From NCBI GenBank assembly GCA_036561005.1, contig DATBQE010000180.1, positions 18,064-82,063 on the forward strand: a stretch of DNA of 64,000 nt, read 5' to 3'. The translations under genes and the position numbers were made by a program. This document shows positions 43,609 through 51,831 of the stretch, one piece after another. Each line of letters begins with the position of its first letter. The first letter of the stretch is position 1. This stretch comes from PKWO01 sp036561005. Lineage in GTDB: Bacteria > Pseudomonadota > Gammaproteobacteria > Burkholderiales > Burkholderiaceae_D. Below the pieces are notes generated by a model. It saw only the letters and a program-made list of their open reading frames with translations, made no database searches and was not told where the DNA came from.

Positions 43609-45012
43609 ATGAGCGACAGTCAAACGATTGCCATTGTCGGCGCAGGTTTTAGCGGCACCTTGTGCGCCGTCAACCTGCTGCGCCTGCAGGCGGCAATCGG
43701 CGAGCGTGCCTGCTTGCGTATCATACTGATCGAGCGTCATTCGCGCGCCGGTAGAGGACTCGCGTATCGCACATGGGACGATAATTTTGTGTTGAATGTC
43801 CCGGCCGGCAACATGAGCGCGCTGGCTGACGATCCGACCCATTTTGTGCGCTATTGCCAGGGCATCGATCCGGCATTCAACGCCGGGAGCTTCGTTTCGC
43901 GCCGCATTTACGGCGATTATCTTGAAGCAACGCTGGAGCAGGAAATTTCTGCGCATGCCGAGGTCGCCGTCGAACGGGTGCAGGGCGATGCGCTTGCGGT
44001 GCGCCGCATCGTAGCCCGTGCAGGCTACGACATTGCGCTGGCGGGCGGGCGCGGCGTCAGAGCAGACAAAGTCGTGTTGGCGTTCGGTCACTTCGCGCCG
44101 CAAGATCCCGCTCTTGCCAAGGCGACAGAATCCGATTTTTATCGGAGCGACGCCTATATCGGCAATCCCTGGGACTTTGCTGCGCTCGACCATATCGACG
44201 ACGAAGCCCCAGTCATGCTGCTCGGCGCCGCACACACCGCCATCGACGTTTTGTTCCGTCTGACCAACCGCAGCGAATCGCGCAAAATATACATGGTGTC
44301 GCGGCGCGGGTTATCGCTTCAGTCGCATCGCTCGCATCCGCAATCGCCGCCTGTCAGCGGATTTCCGCCTTTCTTTGAACATGTGGAACCGACGGTGCGC
44401 CAGTATTGCCGCGCTCTGCGCCGCACCGTGCAGCAGCGCCTCGCCGAGGGCGGCGATTGGCGCGACGTGATCAACAGCTTGCGTCCGCATACTGCAGACA
44501 TCTGGCAGCGCCTGCCCTTGGCAGAGCGGCGCCGTTTCCTGCGCCAGTTGGTTGCGTATTGGGATATCCATCGGCATCGCCTGGCGCCGGTTGCGCACTT
44601 GCGCCTGAGCCAGATGATCAAGTCGGGCCAGGTCGAAACAATAGCCGGCCATGTCGTCGATTTCGAAGCGAATGGTGCGCAGTTTCTGGTGGCGATACGC
44701 GAACGCGGAACCGGTTTGGTGCGCATGATGGCGGTAGGAAAGGTGGTCAATTGCACCGGACCGAATTACGACATCACCACCATGCGTGCGCCGTTGATCG
44801 TCCAGTTACGCGACGAAGGCTACCTGCAGCAGGATGCCTTGAAACTCGGTTTTGAGATCGACGCCGACTACCGTGTGATAGGCAGCAACGGCGTCGCAGC
44901 GGACGATCTGCTCTACATCGGCCCGATGCTCAAGGCGCGTTTCTGGGAAGCGATAGCCGTGCCGGAATTGCGCGGCCACGCACGACGTTTGGCAGAAAAT
45001 TTGCTGACCTGA
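43609..45012 (+). CDS. FAD/NAD(P)-binding oxidoreductase-like protein
   Basis: A 467-residue protein beginning with the FAD-binding motif IAIVGAGFSGTLCAVNLLRL and containing the family's ERHSRAGRGLAYRT, FVLNVPAGNMSALADDP and a second nucleotide-binding strand VMLLGAAHTAIDVLFRL (about residue 203). This matches the FAD-NAD(P)-binding family PF13454 (HpnW/YjhG-like). The substrate is unknown. It starts 22 bp after the gap terminator with GGAG ahead of its ATG and is followed 221 bp later by a decarboxylase-like gene. Confidence 0.85.
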   Translation: MSDSQTIAIVGAGFSGTLCAVNLLRLQAAIGERACLRIILIERHSRAGRGLAYRTWDDNFVLNVPAGNMSALADDPTHFVRYCQGIDPAFNAGSFVSRRIYGDYLEATLEQEISAHAEVAVERVQGDALAVRRIVARAGYDIALAGGRGVRADKVVLAFGHFAPQDPALAKATESDFYRSDAYIGNPWDFAALDHIDDEAPVMLLGAAHTAIDVLFRLTNRSESRKIYMVSRRGLSLQSHRSHPQSPPVSGFPPFFEHVEPTVRQYCRALRRTVQQRLAEGGDWRDVINSLRPHTADIWQRLPLAERRRFLRQLVAYWDIHRHRLAPVAHLRLSQMIKSGQVETIAGHVVDFEANGAQFLVAIRERGTGLVRMMAVGKVVNCTGPNYDITTMRAPLIVQLRDEGYLQQDALKLGFEIDADYRVIGSNGVAADDLLYIGPMLKARFWEAIAVPELRGHARRLAENLLT

Positions 45013-45233
45013 ATACTATGTACTTGGGCTGAGCTCGGCAGAGTTCGATGGTGCGCGCCCACAAGCCAACCCCTCCTTGCAATGTGTTTCGCCTGCCGTG
45101 TGACCTCGGCCGCACCGCATGCGACCTGCTATGTCTGACAGGTAGAATTCATATATTGGCCGTGCGACTATTTTCGAGCAGTCACCGTGCGCAATTCCGC
45201 GCCAATATTGCAGCAGCGTTGCAAGGAGCAAAC

Positions 45234-46451
45234 ATGTCGAGCACGAACCATTCTTCCCGCAGCCACGCGGCAGGCGATTCAACTTCACAACAGGCACCGC
45301 TTACCCCCGAGATGCAGGCCCTTGTCGAAGAACTTCGGATTATCGTCGCCAACCCCGTCGTGGAGGCGGCATACAATGATGCGGTTTCCGGCGTTACGCC
45401 GTACGTCGATGAATTGGGCGAGAACATCAGGAATCCCTGGGCCGCAACCAACATTGAGTATTTCGTGCAGTACTTCACGGATTGGTTCACCTGGCTTCCC
45501 ACGCCAACGAGCGGTCTGGGCAAGATTGTTCCATTGACTTTCTTCTACCTGAACAACCCGCGTGCATTCTATTTCCTCAACGAACTGCAAAGCAAGAGCG
45601 CTCTGGCGAAAGAATACACGCGGGAAATTTTCAACTGGACCGTCAAATTCATCAAGCTGCGCGGCGTTTTCATGGATTCGCCGGAATCGACGGCCTACAT
45701 GTCGGTATGGTTGAAAGCATTGGGCAAAACGATCGACGACTTCAATGTGCCTCCCGGCGGCTTCAAGTCGTTCAACGAATTCTTCGCACGCACACTCAAG
45801 CTCTCCGAGAATCCGCGGCCGATTGCCGACCCGGACGACGATTCGATTCTGGTCGCTTCGGCCGATTCCGAAATCAACTTCATCCAGACCGATCTGACCT
45901 TGACCAGCAAGCTTCCCGTCAAGACGCGTCACATCGGGGTTCAGGACTTGCTTGATGGTTCGGACTACGCGAAATATTTTGTAGGCGGCACCGCCGTCTC
46001 ATGTGTGCTGATGCCCAACAACTACCACCACTATCATAGTCCGGTAAATGGAGAGATCGTCGAGGGGAAAGAGGTGCCCGGGATTTATAACGGGATTATC
46101 GACGGCGAGCATTGGTTCAACCAGGGAAACATCGGCGAGAGCACGACCGAATTCAGCATCTTCGAGGATTTTCACCGCGCCTATTTCGTGATCAAGACCG
46201 AGAGCTACGGCTACGTAGCCGTCGTGCCGGTCGGCCTCAACACGATCAGTGCGATTCATCCTTCCCTGGTCAACCATCATTCGACCTATGTGCCCAAGGG
46301 TGGTAAGCCCGTGCCGGTGCGCAAGGGCGACGAACTGGGCTATTTCCAATATGGCGGGTCACTCAATATCCTGCTGTTCCAGCCAGGCGTGCTGGGGTCG
46401 GTTTCGCTGCTGATGGGTCAACGACTGGGGCAGCTCTCCACGCCGTCCTGA
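45234..46451 (+). CDS. Two-domain phosphatidylserine-decarboxylase-superfamily protein
   Basis: A 405-residue protein starting at ATG 45234 after AAGGAG. Residues about 25-170 are an extra N-terminal domain resembling PF12588, which is fused to PSD-type decarboxylases. Residues about 180-400 are the PSD catalytic domain (FKSFNEFFARTLK, YHHYHSPVNGEIV, GDELGYFQYGGSLNILLF). The self-cleavage site is GGSL instead of LGST, still with Gly-Ser for pyruvoyl formation. Housekeeping Psd is usually shorter and without the first domain, so the substrate may be another amino acid or lipid. Confidence 0.83.
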   Translation: MSSTNHSSRSHAAGDSTSQQAPLTPEMQALVEELRIIVANPVVEAAYNDAVSGVTPYVDELGENIRNPWAATNIEYFVQYFTDWFTWLPTPTSGLGKIVPLTFFYLNNPRAFYFLNELQSKSALAKEYTREIFNWTVKFIKLRGVFMDSPESTAYMSVWLKALGKTIDDFNVPPGGFKSFNEFFARTLKLSENPRPIADPDDDSILVASADSEINFIQTDLTLTSKLPVKTRHIGVQDLLDGSDYAKYFVGGTAVSCVLMPNNYHHYHSPVNGEIVEGKEVPGIYNGIIDGEHWFNQGNIGESTTEFSIFEDFHRAYFVIKTESYGYVAVVPVGLNTISAIHPSLVNHHSTYVPKGGKPVPVRKGDELGYFQYGGSLNILLFQPGVLGSVSLLMGQRLGQLSTPS

Positions 46452-46517
46452 ACTTTTGCATTGACCGAAATTCCGGTATCTGTTCTCGTTTGCACACAAC
46501 GCAAACCGTCTCCCAAG

Positions 46518-46551
46518 TGCAAGAGCCCATTTTTTTTGATCGGCTCTTGCA
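46518..46551 (+). terminator. Inverted repeat after the decarboxylase-like gene
   Basis: TGCAAGAGCC (46518-46527) and GGCTCTTGCA (46542-46551) form a perfect 10-bp stem with a T-rich 14-nt loop, 67 bp after the stop. A T run sits in the loop and not after the stem, so this is an atypical terminator or a different structured element. Confidence 0.4.
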
Positions 46552-46912
46552 TGCCAACATCAAATTCTGGCAACGCAAGCAGCCGGCAAGAATGCTCGGC
46601 TAAGGCATTTGATCATTCCGTCTCGCCTTGAAATGTTAAATTTTTTGCCGATTTTTTGACAAAGTCGCCTTTTTCCGCTGCCGAAAAAGCAAATGCTGAT
46701 GCGCATTTGCACGCCCAAACGTTAAATATGATTAGATTTAAGGTAAGAACCGAATCCGGACATCCTGTTGTCGCTTTCATATGGTAACGTGCCGGTTGTT
46801 GGCAATTATTTACTTGAAGCTGATTTAGCCTGCGCCAGTTTTGACTGCAGTCGAAATTGAGTGAATCCGCGCCGGGAGACGGCGCGTAGAACAAGGGGGC
46901 GGTGCGATGTGA
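46552..46912. other. Intergenic region, no gene seen
   Basis: About 360 bp, AT-rich around 46620-46750. No supported coding sequence on either strand and no clear promoter pair. Confidence 0.5.
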
Positions 46913-47070
46913 GTGTGGTGCTTCGTCATTGATGAAACTAAATAAGCGCGTCTTTTGCGCCGTGCGTTGTTGCACATCCTCGCGATAGTCCAGCTATCGC
47001 TCCGGTGTGCGCCTGGCCCGGCACAAAAATCCATCGCTTCTTTTGCTCCACCAATGACGAAGCACTACAC
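46913..47070. repeat. Large imperfect palindromic element before the exporter gene
   Basis: GTGTGGTGCTTCGTCATTGA (46913-46932) pairs with CCAATGACGAAGCACTACAC (47051-47070), 18 of 20 positions. Inside, AAGCG...TTTTGCGCC pairs with GGCACAAAA...CGCTT, and the apex is a perfect GCGATAG-TCCAG-CTATCGC (46982-47000). The whole 158 bp forms one long imperfect hairpin 42 bp before the exporter start codon. It is unrelated to the elements at 35110 and 51683. Confidence 0.75.
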
Positions 47071-47111
47071 TAATCGGTGCCGGCCACGAAGCGGGATCAC
47101 GGTGTAAATTC

Positions 47112-49343
47112 ATGACTCAGCAATCGCAACTTCCTTCATCGGCTGGCGCACCGGCAGCGGCCGGCGCATCGGGGACCGCACCGCGGGCTACGCTTGGCCT
47201 GGGCACCGGCATGGCCGAAGATCAGTTGCATCCCGACCCGCTGCTCGACTGTCTCGTCGAATTAACCCGCATTCATGGCCGGCCGAGCACACGCGCGGCG
47301 TTGTGCGCCGGCTTGCCTCTCTCCACGCAAGGGTTGACCCCTTCGCTGTTTGCACGGGCCGCTTCGCATGCCGGTTTTTCGGCCAAGGTGGTGCGCCGCC
47401 CGTTGGATAAAATCGAGGCGGCACTACTGCCGGCGATATTGTTGCTGGCAAACGATGAGGCATGCCTGCTGCTTGGCTGGGATGATAAGGGCAACACGGC
47501 GCGCCTGCTGTTCCCCGATTCCGGCCAGGGCGCCGTGGCCTTGAGTCGCAAGGAATTGCTCAATCGCTACGCCGGCGTCGTGATCTTCGCGCGCCCACGC
47601 TTTCGTTTTGACGACCGCACGCCGCCGTTGGCCGATGTGGCACAACGGCACTGGTTCTGGGGTGCGATTCTCGATCAGGCCTCAATCTTCAAGGACATTC
47701 TTGCGGCCGCATTGCTGATCAACCTGTTCGGCATTGCCATGCCCTTGTTCTCGATGAACGTGTACGACAGGGTGGTGCCCAATTTTGCCGTTGAGACGCT
47801 ATGGGTTTTTGCCGGCGGCATGGCACTGGTACTGATCATGGATGTGATCATCCGGCTGTTGCGCGGGCGTTTTGTCGATCTTGCCAGTGCGCGCATCGAC
47901 ATCAAGCTCTCGGCATTGATCATGGAGCGTGTGCTCGGCATGCGCCTGTCGCATCGGCCGCAATCGGTCGGCGCCTTTGCCGCCAACCTGCGATCGTTTG
48001 AAGTGGTGCGTGACTTCATTGCTTCGGCCACGATCACGGCCGTGATCGATCTGCCGTTTGCTTTCCTGTTCCTGCTGGTCATTGCGTGGATCAGTTGGCC
48101 GCTGGTATTCATACCGATGCTCGGCATCATCGTGGTGCTGGTCTACAGTTATATTGCCCAGCACCGCATGCGCGCCCTGACCGAAACAACCTTCCGCGCC
48201 GCGGCCCAGCGCAACGCCACGCTGGTCGAGAGCCTGACCGCGCTGGAAACGATCAAGGCCAACGGCGCCGAGAGCCGCATGCAGGCGCGTTGGGAAAAAA
48301 CCACCGCCTTCCTGGCGCGGGTTTCCGGCGAACTGCGGCTGTTGTCGGCTTCGACGCAAAACGGCGCTTCGACGATCCAGCAATTCGTCAACGTTGCCGT
48401 GGTCGTGGCCGGCGTCTACCTGATACATGAACGCATGCTGACCATGGGTGGCCTGATTGCCTCGACCATGCTGGCCGGGCGCGCCATGGCACCGCTTGGG
48501 CAAGTGGTCGGCCTGCTGCTGCAGTTCGAGAATGCCAAGAATTCGATGACCTCGCTCGAAACCATCATGAATACGCCGGGCGAACGTAGCGACGAAAGCG
48601 CCTTCGTGCATCGTCCGGAAGTGCGCGGCGAGATCGAGTTCCGCGACGTGCATTTCAGTTATCCCGGTCGCGAAGAACAAGCGCTGCGCGGCGTCAGTTT
48701 TCGCATCAAGCAGGGCGAGCATGTTGTAGTGCTCGGGCGCATCGGCTCGGGCAAGAGCACGTTGCAAAAACTGATACTCGGCCTGTATGCACCGACCAAG
48801 GGCGCGGTGCTGCTCGACGGCGTTGACTTGCGCCAGCTCGATCCGGCCGACTTGCGCCGCAGCCTTGGCTACGTGGCGCAGGATTCCATGCTGTTCTTCG
48901 GCAGCCTGCGCGACAACATTGCGATTCGCGCGCCGTATGCCGATGACCGTGCGTTGGTGGCCGCAGCGGAACTTGCCGGCTTGACCGAATTCGTCAATCG
49001 CCATCCTCAGGGTTTCGACATGCCGGTGGCCGAGCGCGGTGAGTCGCTGTCCGGCGGGCAGCGCCAGAGCATTGCCATTGCGCGTGCCGTGTTGCTCGAT
49101 CCGCCGGTGCTGCTCCTCGACGAGCCGACCAGCGCGATGGATTACGCATCGGAAGCACAATTGAAAGAGCGCGTGAGCAAGTTCGGCGAACACAAGACCA
49201 TGATCATTGTGACCCATCGCACCAGCCTGATGGACCTGGCCGACCGCATCATCGTCATGGATGACGGCGTGATCGTGGCCGACGGCTCCAAGGAAAAAGT
49301 GATTGCGGCGCTGGCTGCCGGCCAAGTGGCGAGGGCGTCATGA
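47112..49343 (+). CDS. LapB-like type I secretion ABC exporter
   Basis: A 743-residue exporter. Residues about 35-165 form a C39-peptidase-like domain of the LapB type (HPDPLLDCLVELTRIHGRPSTRAAL) without the full catalytic set, so it likely docks substrate and does not cleave it. A six-helix transmembrane domain follows (about 190-480). The ATPase has Walker A GRIGSGKST, signature LSGGQRQSIAIARAV, Walker B LLLDEPTSAMD and H-loop VTHRTS. It exports large unfolded adhesins. It overlaps the adaptor gene by 4 bp and lies upstream of a giant adhesin, its likely substrate. Confidence 0.92.
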   Translation: MTQQSQLPSSAGAPAAAGASGTAPRATLGLGTGMAEDQLHPDPLLDCLVELTRIHGRPSTRAALCAGLPLSTQGLTPSLFARAASHAGFSAKVVRRPLDKIEAALLPAILLLANDEACLLLGWDDKGNTARLLFPDSGQGAVALSRKELLNRYAGVVIFARPRFRFDDRTPPLADVAQRHWFWGAILDQASIFKDILAAALLINLFGIAMPLFSMNVYDRVVPNFAVETLWVFAGGMALVLIMDVIIRLLRGRFVDLASARIDIKLSALIMERVLGMRLSHRPQSVGAFAANLRSFEVVRDFIASATITAVIDLPFAFLFLLVIAWISWPLVFIPMLGIIVVLVYSYIAQHRMRALTETTFRAAAQRNATLVESLTALETIKANGAESRMQARWEKTTAFLARVSGELRLLSASTQNGASTIQQFVNVAVVVAGVYLIHERMLTMGGLIASTMLAGRAMAPLGQVVGLLLQFENAKNSMTSLETIMNTPGERSDESAFVHRPEVRGEIEFRDVHFSYPGREEQALRGVSFRIKQGEHVVVLGRIGSGKSTLQKLILGLYAPTKGAVLLDGVDLRQLDPADLRRSLGYVAQDSMLFFGSLRDNIAIRAPYADDRALVAAAELAGLTEFVNRHPQGFDMPVAERGESLSGGQRQSIAIARAVLLDPPVLLLDEPTSAMDYASEAQLKERVSKFGEHKTMIIVTHRTSLMDLADRIIVMDDGVIVADGSKEKVIAALAAGQVARAS

Positions 49344-50752
49344 ACTGGCTGATGGCTCCTGGTCGCGCCGTGGTACGCCTGATGGAAAAATTCCGGAAGA
49401 GAGCGGACAAGCATCTCGACCCGTTTTTCGAACGCCTGACCGAGAGCGACGCCTTGCCCGAGCAGGATTTCATGGGCGATGCCGACCGCATCATCCTGGA
49501 GCAGGAACCGATCCGGGCGCGCATTCTGTTGCGTGCCCTGATGGCGGCCATCGTGATCTTCATCGCCTGGGCTGGATTGGTCGATGTAGACGAAGTCACC
49601 AAGGGTGACGGCAAAGTGATTCCGTCGCAGCAATTGCAAGTGTTGCAAAGCCTCGACGGCGGCATCGTTTCGCAAATTCTGGTCAAGGAAGGCGATATCG
49701 TCAATCCGGGGCAAGTGTTGCTACAGGTCGATTCGACCCGTTTCGAATCGTCGGTGCGGGAAAATCGATCCGAATACCTCTCGCTGTCGGCCAAGGCGGC
49801 GCGCCTGTTGGCCATTCGCGAAGGCAAAGCATTCGATCCCCCGGCTGACGTGATGGCCGAAGACCCCAAGACGGTCGAACAGGAACGCCAGCTTTATGAA
49901 ACGGCCAATTCCGAGATGCAGGCGCAAATTTCCATCGCCCGCCAGCAGCAGGAGCAGCGCCAGCACGAATTGGCCGAAGCCAGAGCCAAGCAAAGCCAGG
50001 CATCGCAAGCGTACGAGTCGACTGTCAAGGAATTGAACGTGACCAAGCCGCTGCTCGCTTCCGGCGCGGTGTCCGAAGTGGAAGTGCTGCGTCTGCAGCG
50101 CGATGTCGACCGTTACCGCGGCGAGCGCGATATTGCCGGGGCGCAGATTTCACGCGCCCAATCGGCGGTGGCTGAGGCTTCGCGCAAGATTCAGGAAGTG
50201 GAGCTCGATTACCGCAATACTGCCAGCAAAGAGTTTTCCGAGACCACGGCAAAATTGAATGCGCTGACGCAAAGCAGTGCCGGTTTGAGCGACAAGGTCA
50301 AGCAGTCTTCCATCCGGTCGCCGGTGCGCGGCACGGTCAAACGCCTCTTGGTCAACACCGTGGGCGGCGTCGTTCAGCCGGGCAAGGACATTGTCGAAGT
50401 CGTGCCGCTGGAAGGCAAACTGGTGTTGGAGGCAAAAGTGCAGCCGCGCGATATCGCCTTCCTGCGCCCCGGCCAGAAGGCCATGGTCAAGTTCACTGCC
50501 TATGATTTTTCCATCTATGGCGGGCTCGATGCCACGCTGGAGTTGATCGGCGCCGACTCGGTGACGGACGAACGCGGCAATACCTTTTATACCGTGCGCG
50601 TTTCCACCACCAAGACCAGCCTGGCCAATAATCTTCCTATCATTCCCGGCATGGTGGCCGAGGTTGATATCGTGACGGGCCAGAAAACCATTTTGTCCTA
50701 TTTGTTGAAACCGGTCTTGCGCGCCAAGCAGGCGGCGCTGACCGAACGATAG
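49340..50752 (+). CDS. LapC/HlyD-type membrane-fusion adaptor
   Basis: A 470-residue protein with a cytoplasmic N-terminus, one transmembrane helix (about residues 66-85, LMAAIVIFIAWAGL), a biotinyl-lipoyl-like segment (GKVIPSQQLQVLQSLDGGIVSQILVKEGDIVNPGQ) and a long coiled coil (about 170-310). The C-terminal beta-barrel ends in GMVAEVDIVTGQKTILSYLLKPV, which is the HlyD/LapC signature. It links the ABC exporter to an outer-membrane TolC-type pore, which is not in this window. Confidence 0.93.
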   Translation: MNWLMAPGRAVVRLMEKFRKRADKHLDPFFERLTESDALPEQDFMGDADRIILEQEPIRARILLRALMAAIVIFIAWAGLVDVDEVTKGDGKVIPSQQLQVLQSLDGGIVSQILVKEGDIVNPGQVLLQVDSTRFESSVRENRSEYLSLSAKAARLLAIREGKAFDPPADVMAEDPKTVEQERQLYETANSEMQAQISIARQQQEQRQHELAEARAKQSQASQAYESTVKELNVTKPLLASGAVSEVEVLRLQRDVDRYRGERDIAGAQISRAQSAVAEASRKIQEVELDYRNTASKEFSETTAKLNALTQSSAGLSDKVKQSSIRSPVRGTVKRLLVNTVGGVVQPGKDIVEVVPLEGKLVLEAKVQPRDIAFLRPGQKAMVKFTAYDFSIYGGLDATLELIGADSVTDERGNTFYTVRVSTTKTSLANNLPIIPGMVAEVDIVTGQKTILSYLLKPVLRAKQAALTER

Positions 50753-50806
50753 GCGTGGTTTGAGTGGAATGATGATCGGGTTCGTTACACGAGAACAAAA
50801 ATCGCA

Positions 50807-51496
50807 TTGAACACAGAAAGAATCTTGGGAATCTTAAAACACTTGTTCATCTCCGCCACCGGCGACATGCTGCCGCGCTGGCGTCAGGCATTCGCCTCGG
50901 CCGAAGCCGTGCCGACGCGCGTCCTGTCGGATGCATTCGAGGCCGAGCATGCGTGGTTGCGTGTGCAAACCGGTTCGTCCGTGACGCAACAGGTGCAGGC
51001 AGTCCGGCGCCATATGCCCGAAGCGACAATCATTGTATTGAGCGATACGCCCGGCGATGACGAAGGCATGCTGGCATTTTCGGCCGGTTCGCGCGGATAT
51101 TGCAACAGCCATGCCAGCGAAGATGTGCTGCGTCAGGTGGCGACCGTCGTGTCGCAAGGTGGGCTTTGGATCGGCGAATCGCTGATGGAAAGACTGCTGA
51201 TTGGCATGCACCGCTTGCCATCCCGGCAATTGTCGCAGCCCATGGCGCCCATGATGCAAGAAGCGGCCATTGCATCGAACGGCAATGACACTGTCGAAGA
51301 TTGGCAGGAAAAGCTGACCGAGCGCGAATGGGAAGTCGCGCAGGCGGTGTCCAGCGGTGCCAGCAACAAGGAAGTTGCGCGGCGTCTCGGCATCACCGAA
51401 CGCACAGTCAAGGCTCACGTCGGCGTCATTTTCAACAAACTTGACGTGCCGGACAGGCTGCACCTGGCCCTGCGCATGCGCGAAATGCAGTCCTAG
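50807..51496 (+). CDS. Orphan LuxR-type regulator with pseudo-receiver
   Basis: A 229-residue protein, probably from TTG 50807. The C-terminal HTH is clear (LTEREWEVAQAVSSGASNKEVARRLGITERTVKAHVGVIFNKL, about residues 165-210). The N-terminal part follows the receiver fold in hydrophobic pattern, but the strand that should end in the phospho-acceptor Asp reads AWLRVQTGS, so it is probably not phosphorylated. It lies between the exporter pair and the adhesin, is followed by a terminator, and is a natural candidate for regulating the adhesin. Confidence 0.82.
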   Translation: MNTERILGILKHLFISATGDMLPRWRQAFASAEAVPTRVLSDAFEAEHAWLRVQTGSSVTQQVQAVRRHMPEATIIVLSDTPGDDEGMLAFSAGSRGYCNSHASEDVLRQVATVVSQGGLWIGESLMERLLIGMHRLPSRQLSQPMAPMMQEAAIASNGNDTVEDWQEKLTEREWEVAQAVSSGASNKEVARRLGITERTVKAHVGVIFNKLDVPDRLHLALRMREMQS

Positions 51497-51571
51497 GGGC
51501 GCATTGCCCGCCCCCATCGGGGTCAGGGCGTGCCTGCGCAGCGTGAATTTTCTCTTTTTGTCTCCGCATGT

Positions 51572-51592
51572 CCCCGAATCTACGGGGTTTTT
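51572..51592 (+). terminator. Rho-independent terminator after the LuxR-type gene
   Basis: CCCCG-AATCTA-CGGGG followed by TTTTT, 75 bp after the stop codon. It separates the exporter/regulator transcript from the adhesin gene. Confidence 0.85.
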
Positions 51593-51610
51593 GCAATCTT
51601 TAACAATGGA

Positions 51611-51637
51611 TTGCACAAAACTGTACCTAGGTACAAT
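51611..51637 (+). promoter_or_regulatory. Adhesin promoter candidate with perfect 14-bp palindrome
   Basis: TTGCAC (51611-51616) and TACAAT (51632-51637), spaced 15 bp (short), form a possible sigma-70 promoter. The perfect palindrome TGTACCTAGGTACA (51622-51635) covers the spacer and first part of the -10, as an operator would. The start codon is about 195 bp downstream. Confidence 0.6.
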
Positions 51638-51682
51638 ACCGCCTCCCGGCACTCTGTCTGTATAGTCGCCGGACAATCCATA

Positions 51683-51806
51683 ATTGGGCGCTCTAAAAAT
51701 CTACTGCGTCACTCAATCTCGGGTCTGCGATGCTCACTGTACAGTCGTACAGTTGCGCTTCTTGCCCCGACCTTGAGTCACTCGCGACGATTTTGAGAGA
51801 CCCAAT
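51683..51806. repeat. Dispersed palindromic element, copy 2 (adhesin leader)
   Basis: A 124-bp palindrome homologous to copy 1. The outer stem is ATTGGG (51683-51688) with CCCAAT (51801-51806) and the adjoining CTC/GAG-AAAAT region. The apex is ACTGTAC-AGTC-GTACAGT (51736-51753), with T-A in place of the C-G of copy 1. It lies 25 bp before the adhesin ATG; the adhesin Shine-Dalgarno (AGGAA) is outside it. Confidence 0.88.
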
Positions 51807-51831
51807 AGTACTTAGCAAATAGGAATTCACC

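Noticed and set aside
46613..46975. 120-codon minus-strand frame in the intergenic region before the exporter
   Set aside because: Its composition is not protein-like, it has no ribosome-binding site, and it runs into the palindromic element.
47112..47620. Active C39 bacteriocin-processing peptidase in the exporter
   Set aside because: The domain aligns with LapB-type degenerate peptidase domains; the Cys in DCLVEL is at a position that is Ser in LapB as I recall it, and the other catalytic residues are not evident. The adhesin also lacks a double-glycine leader.
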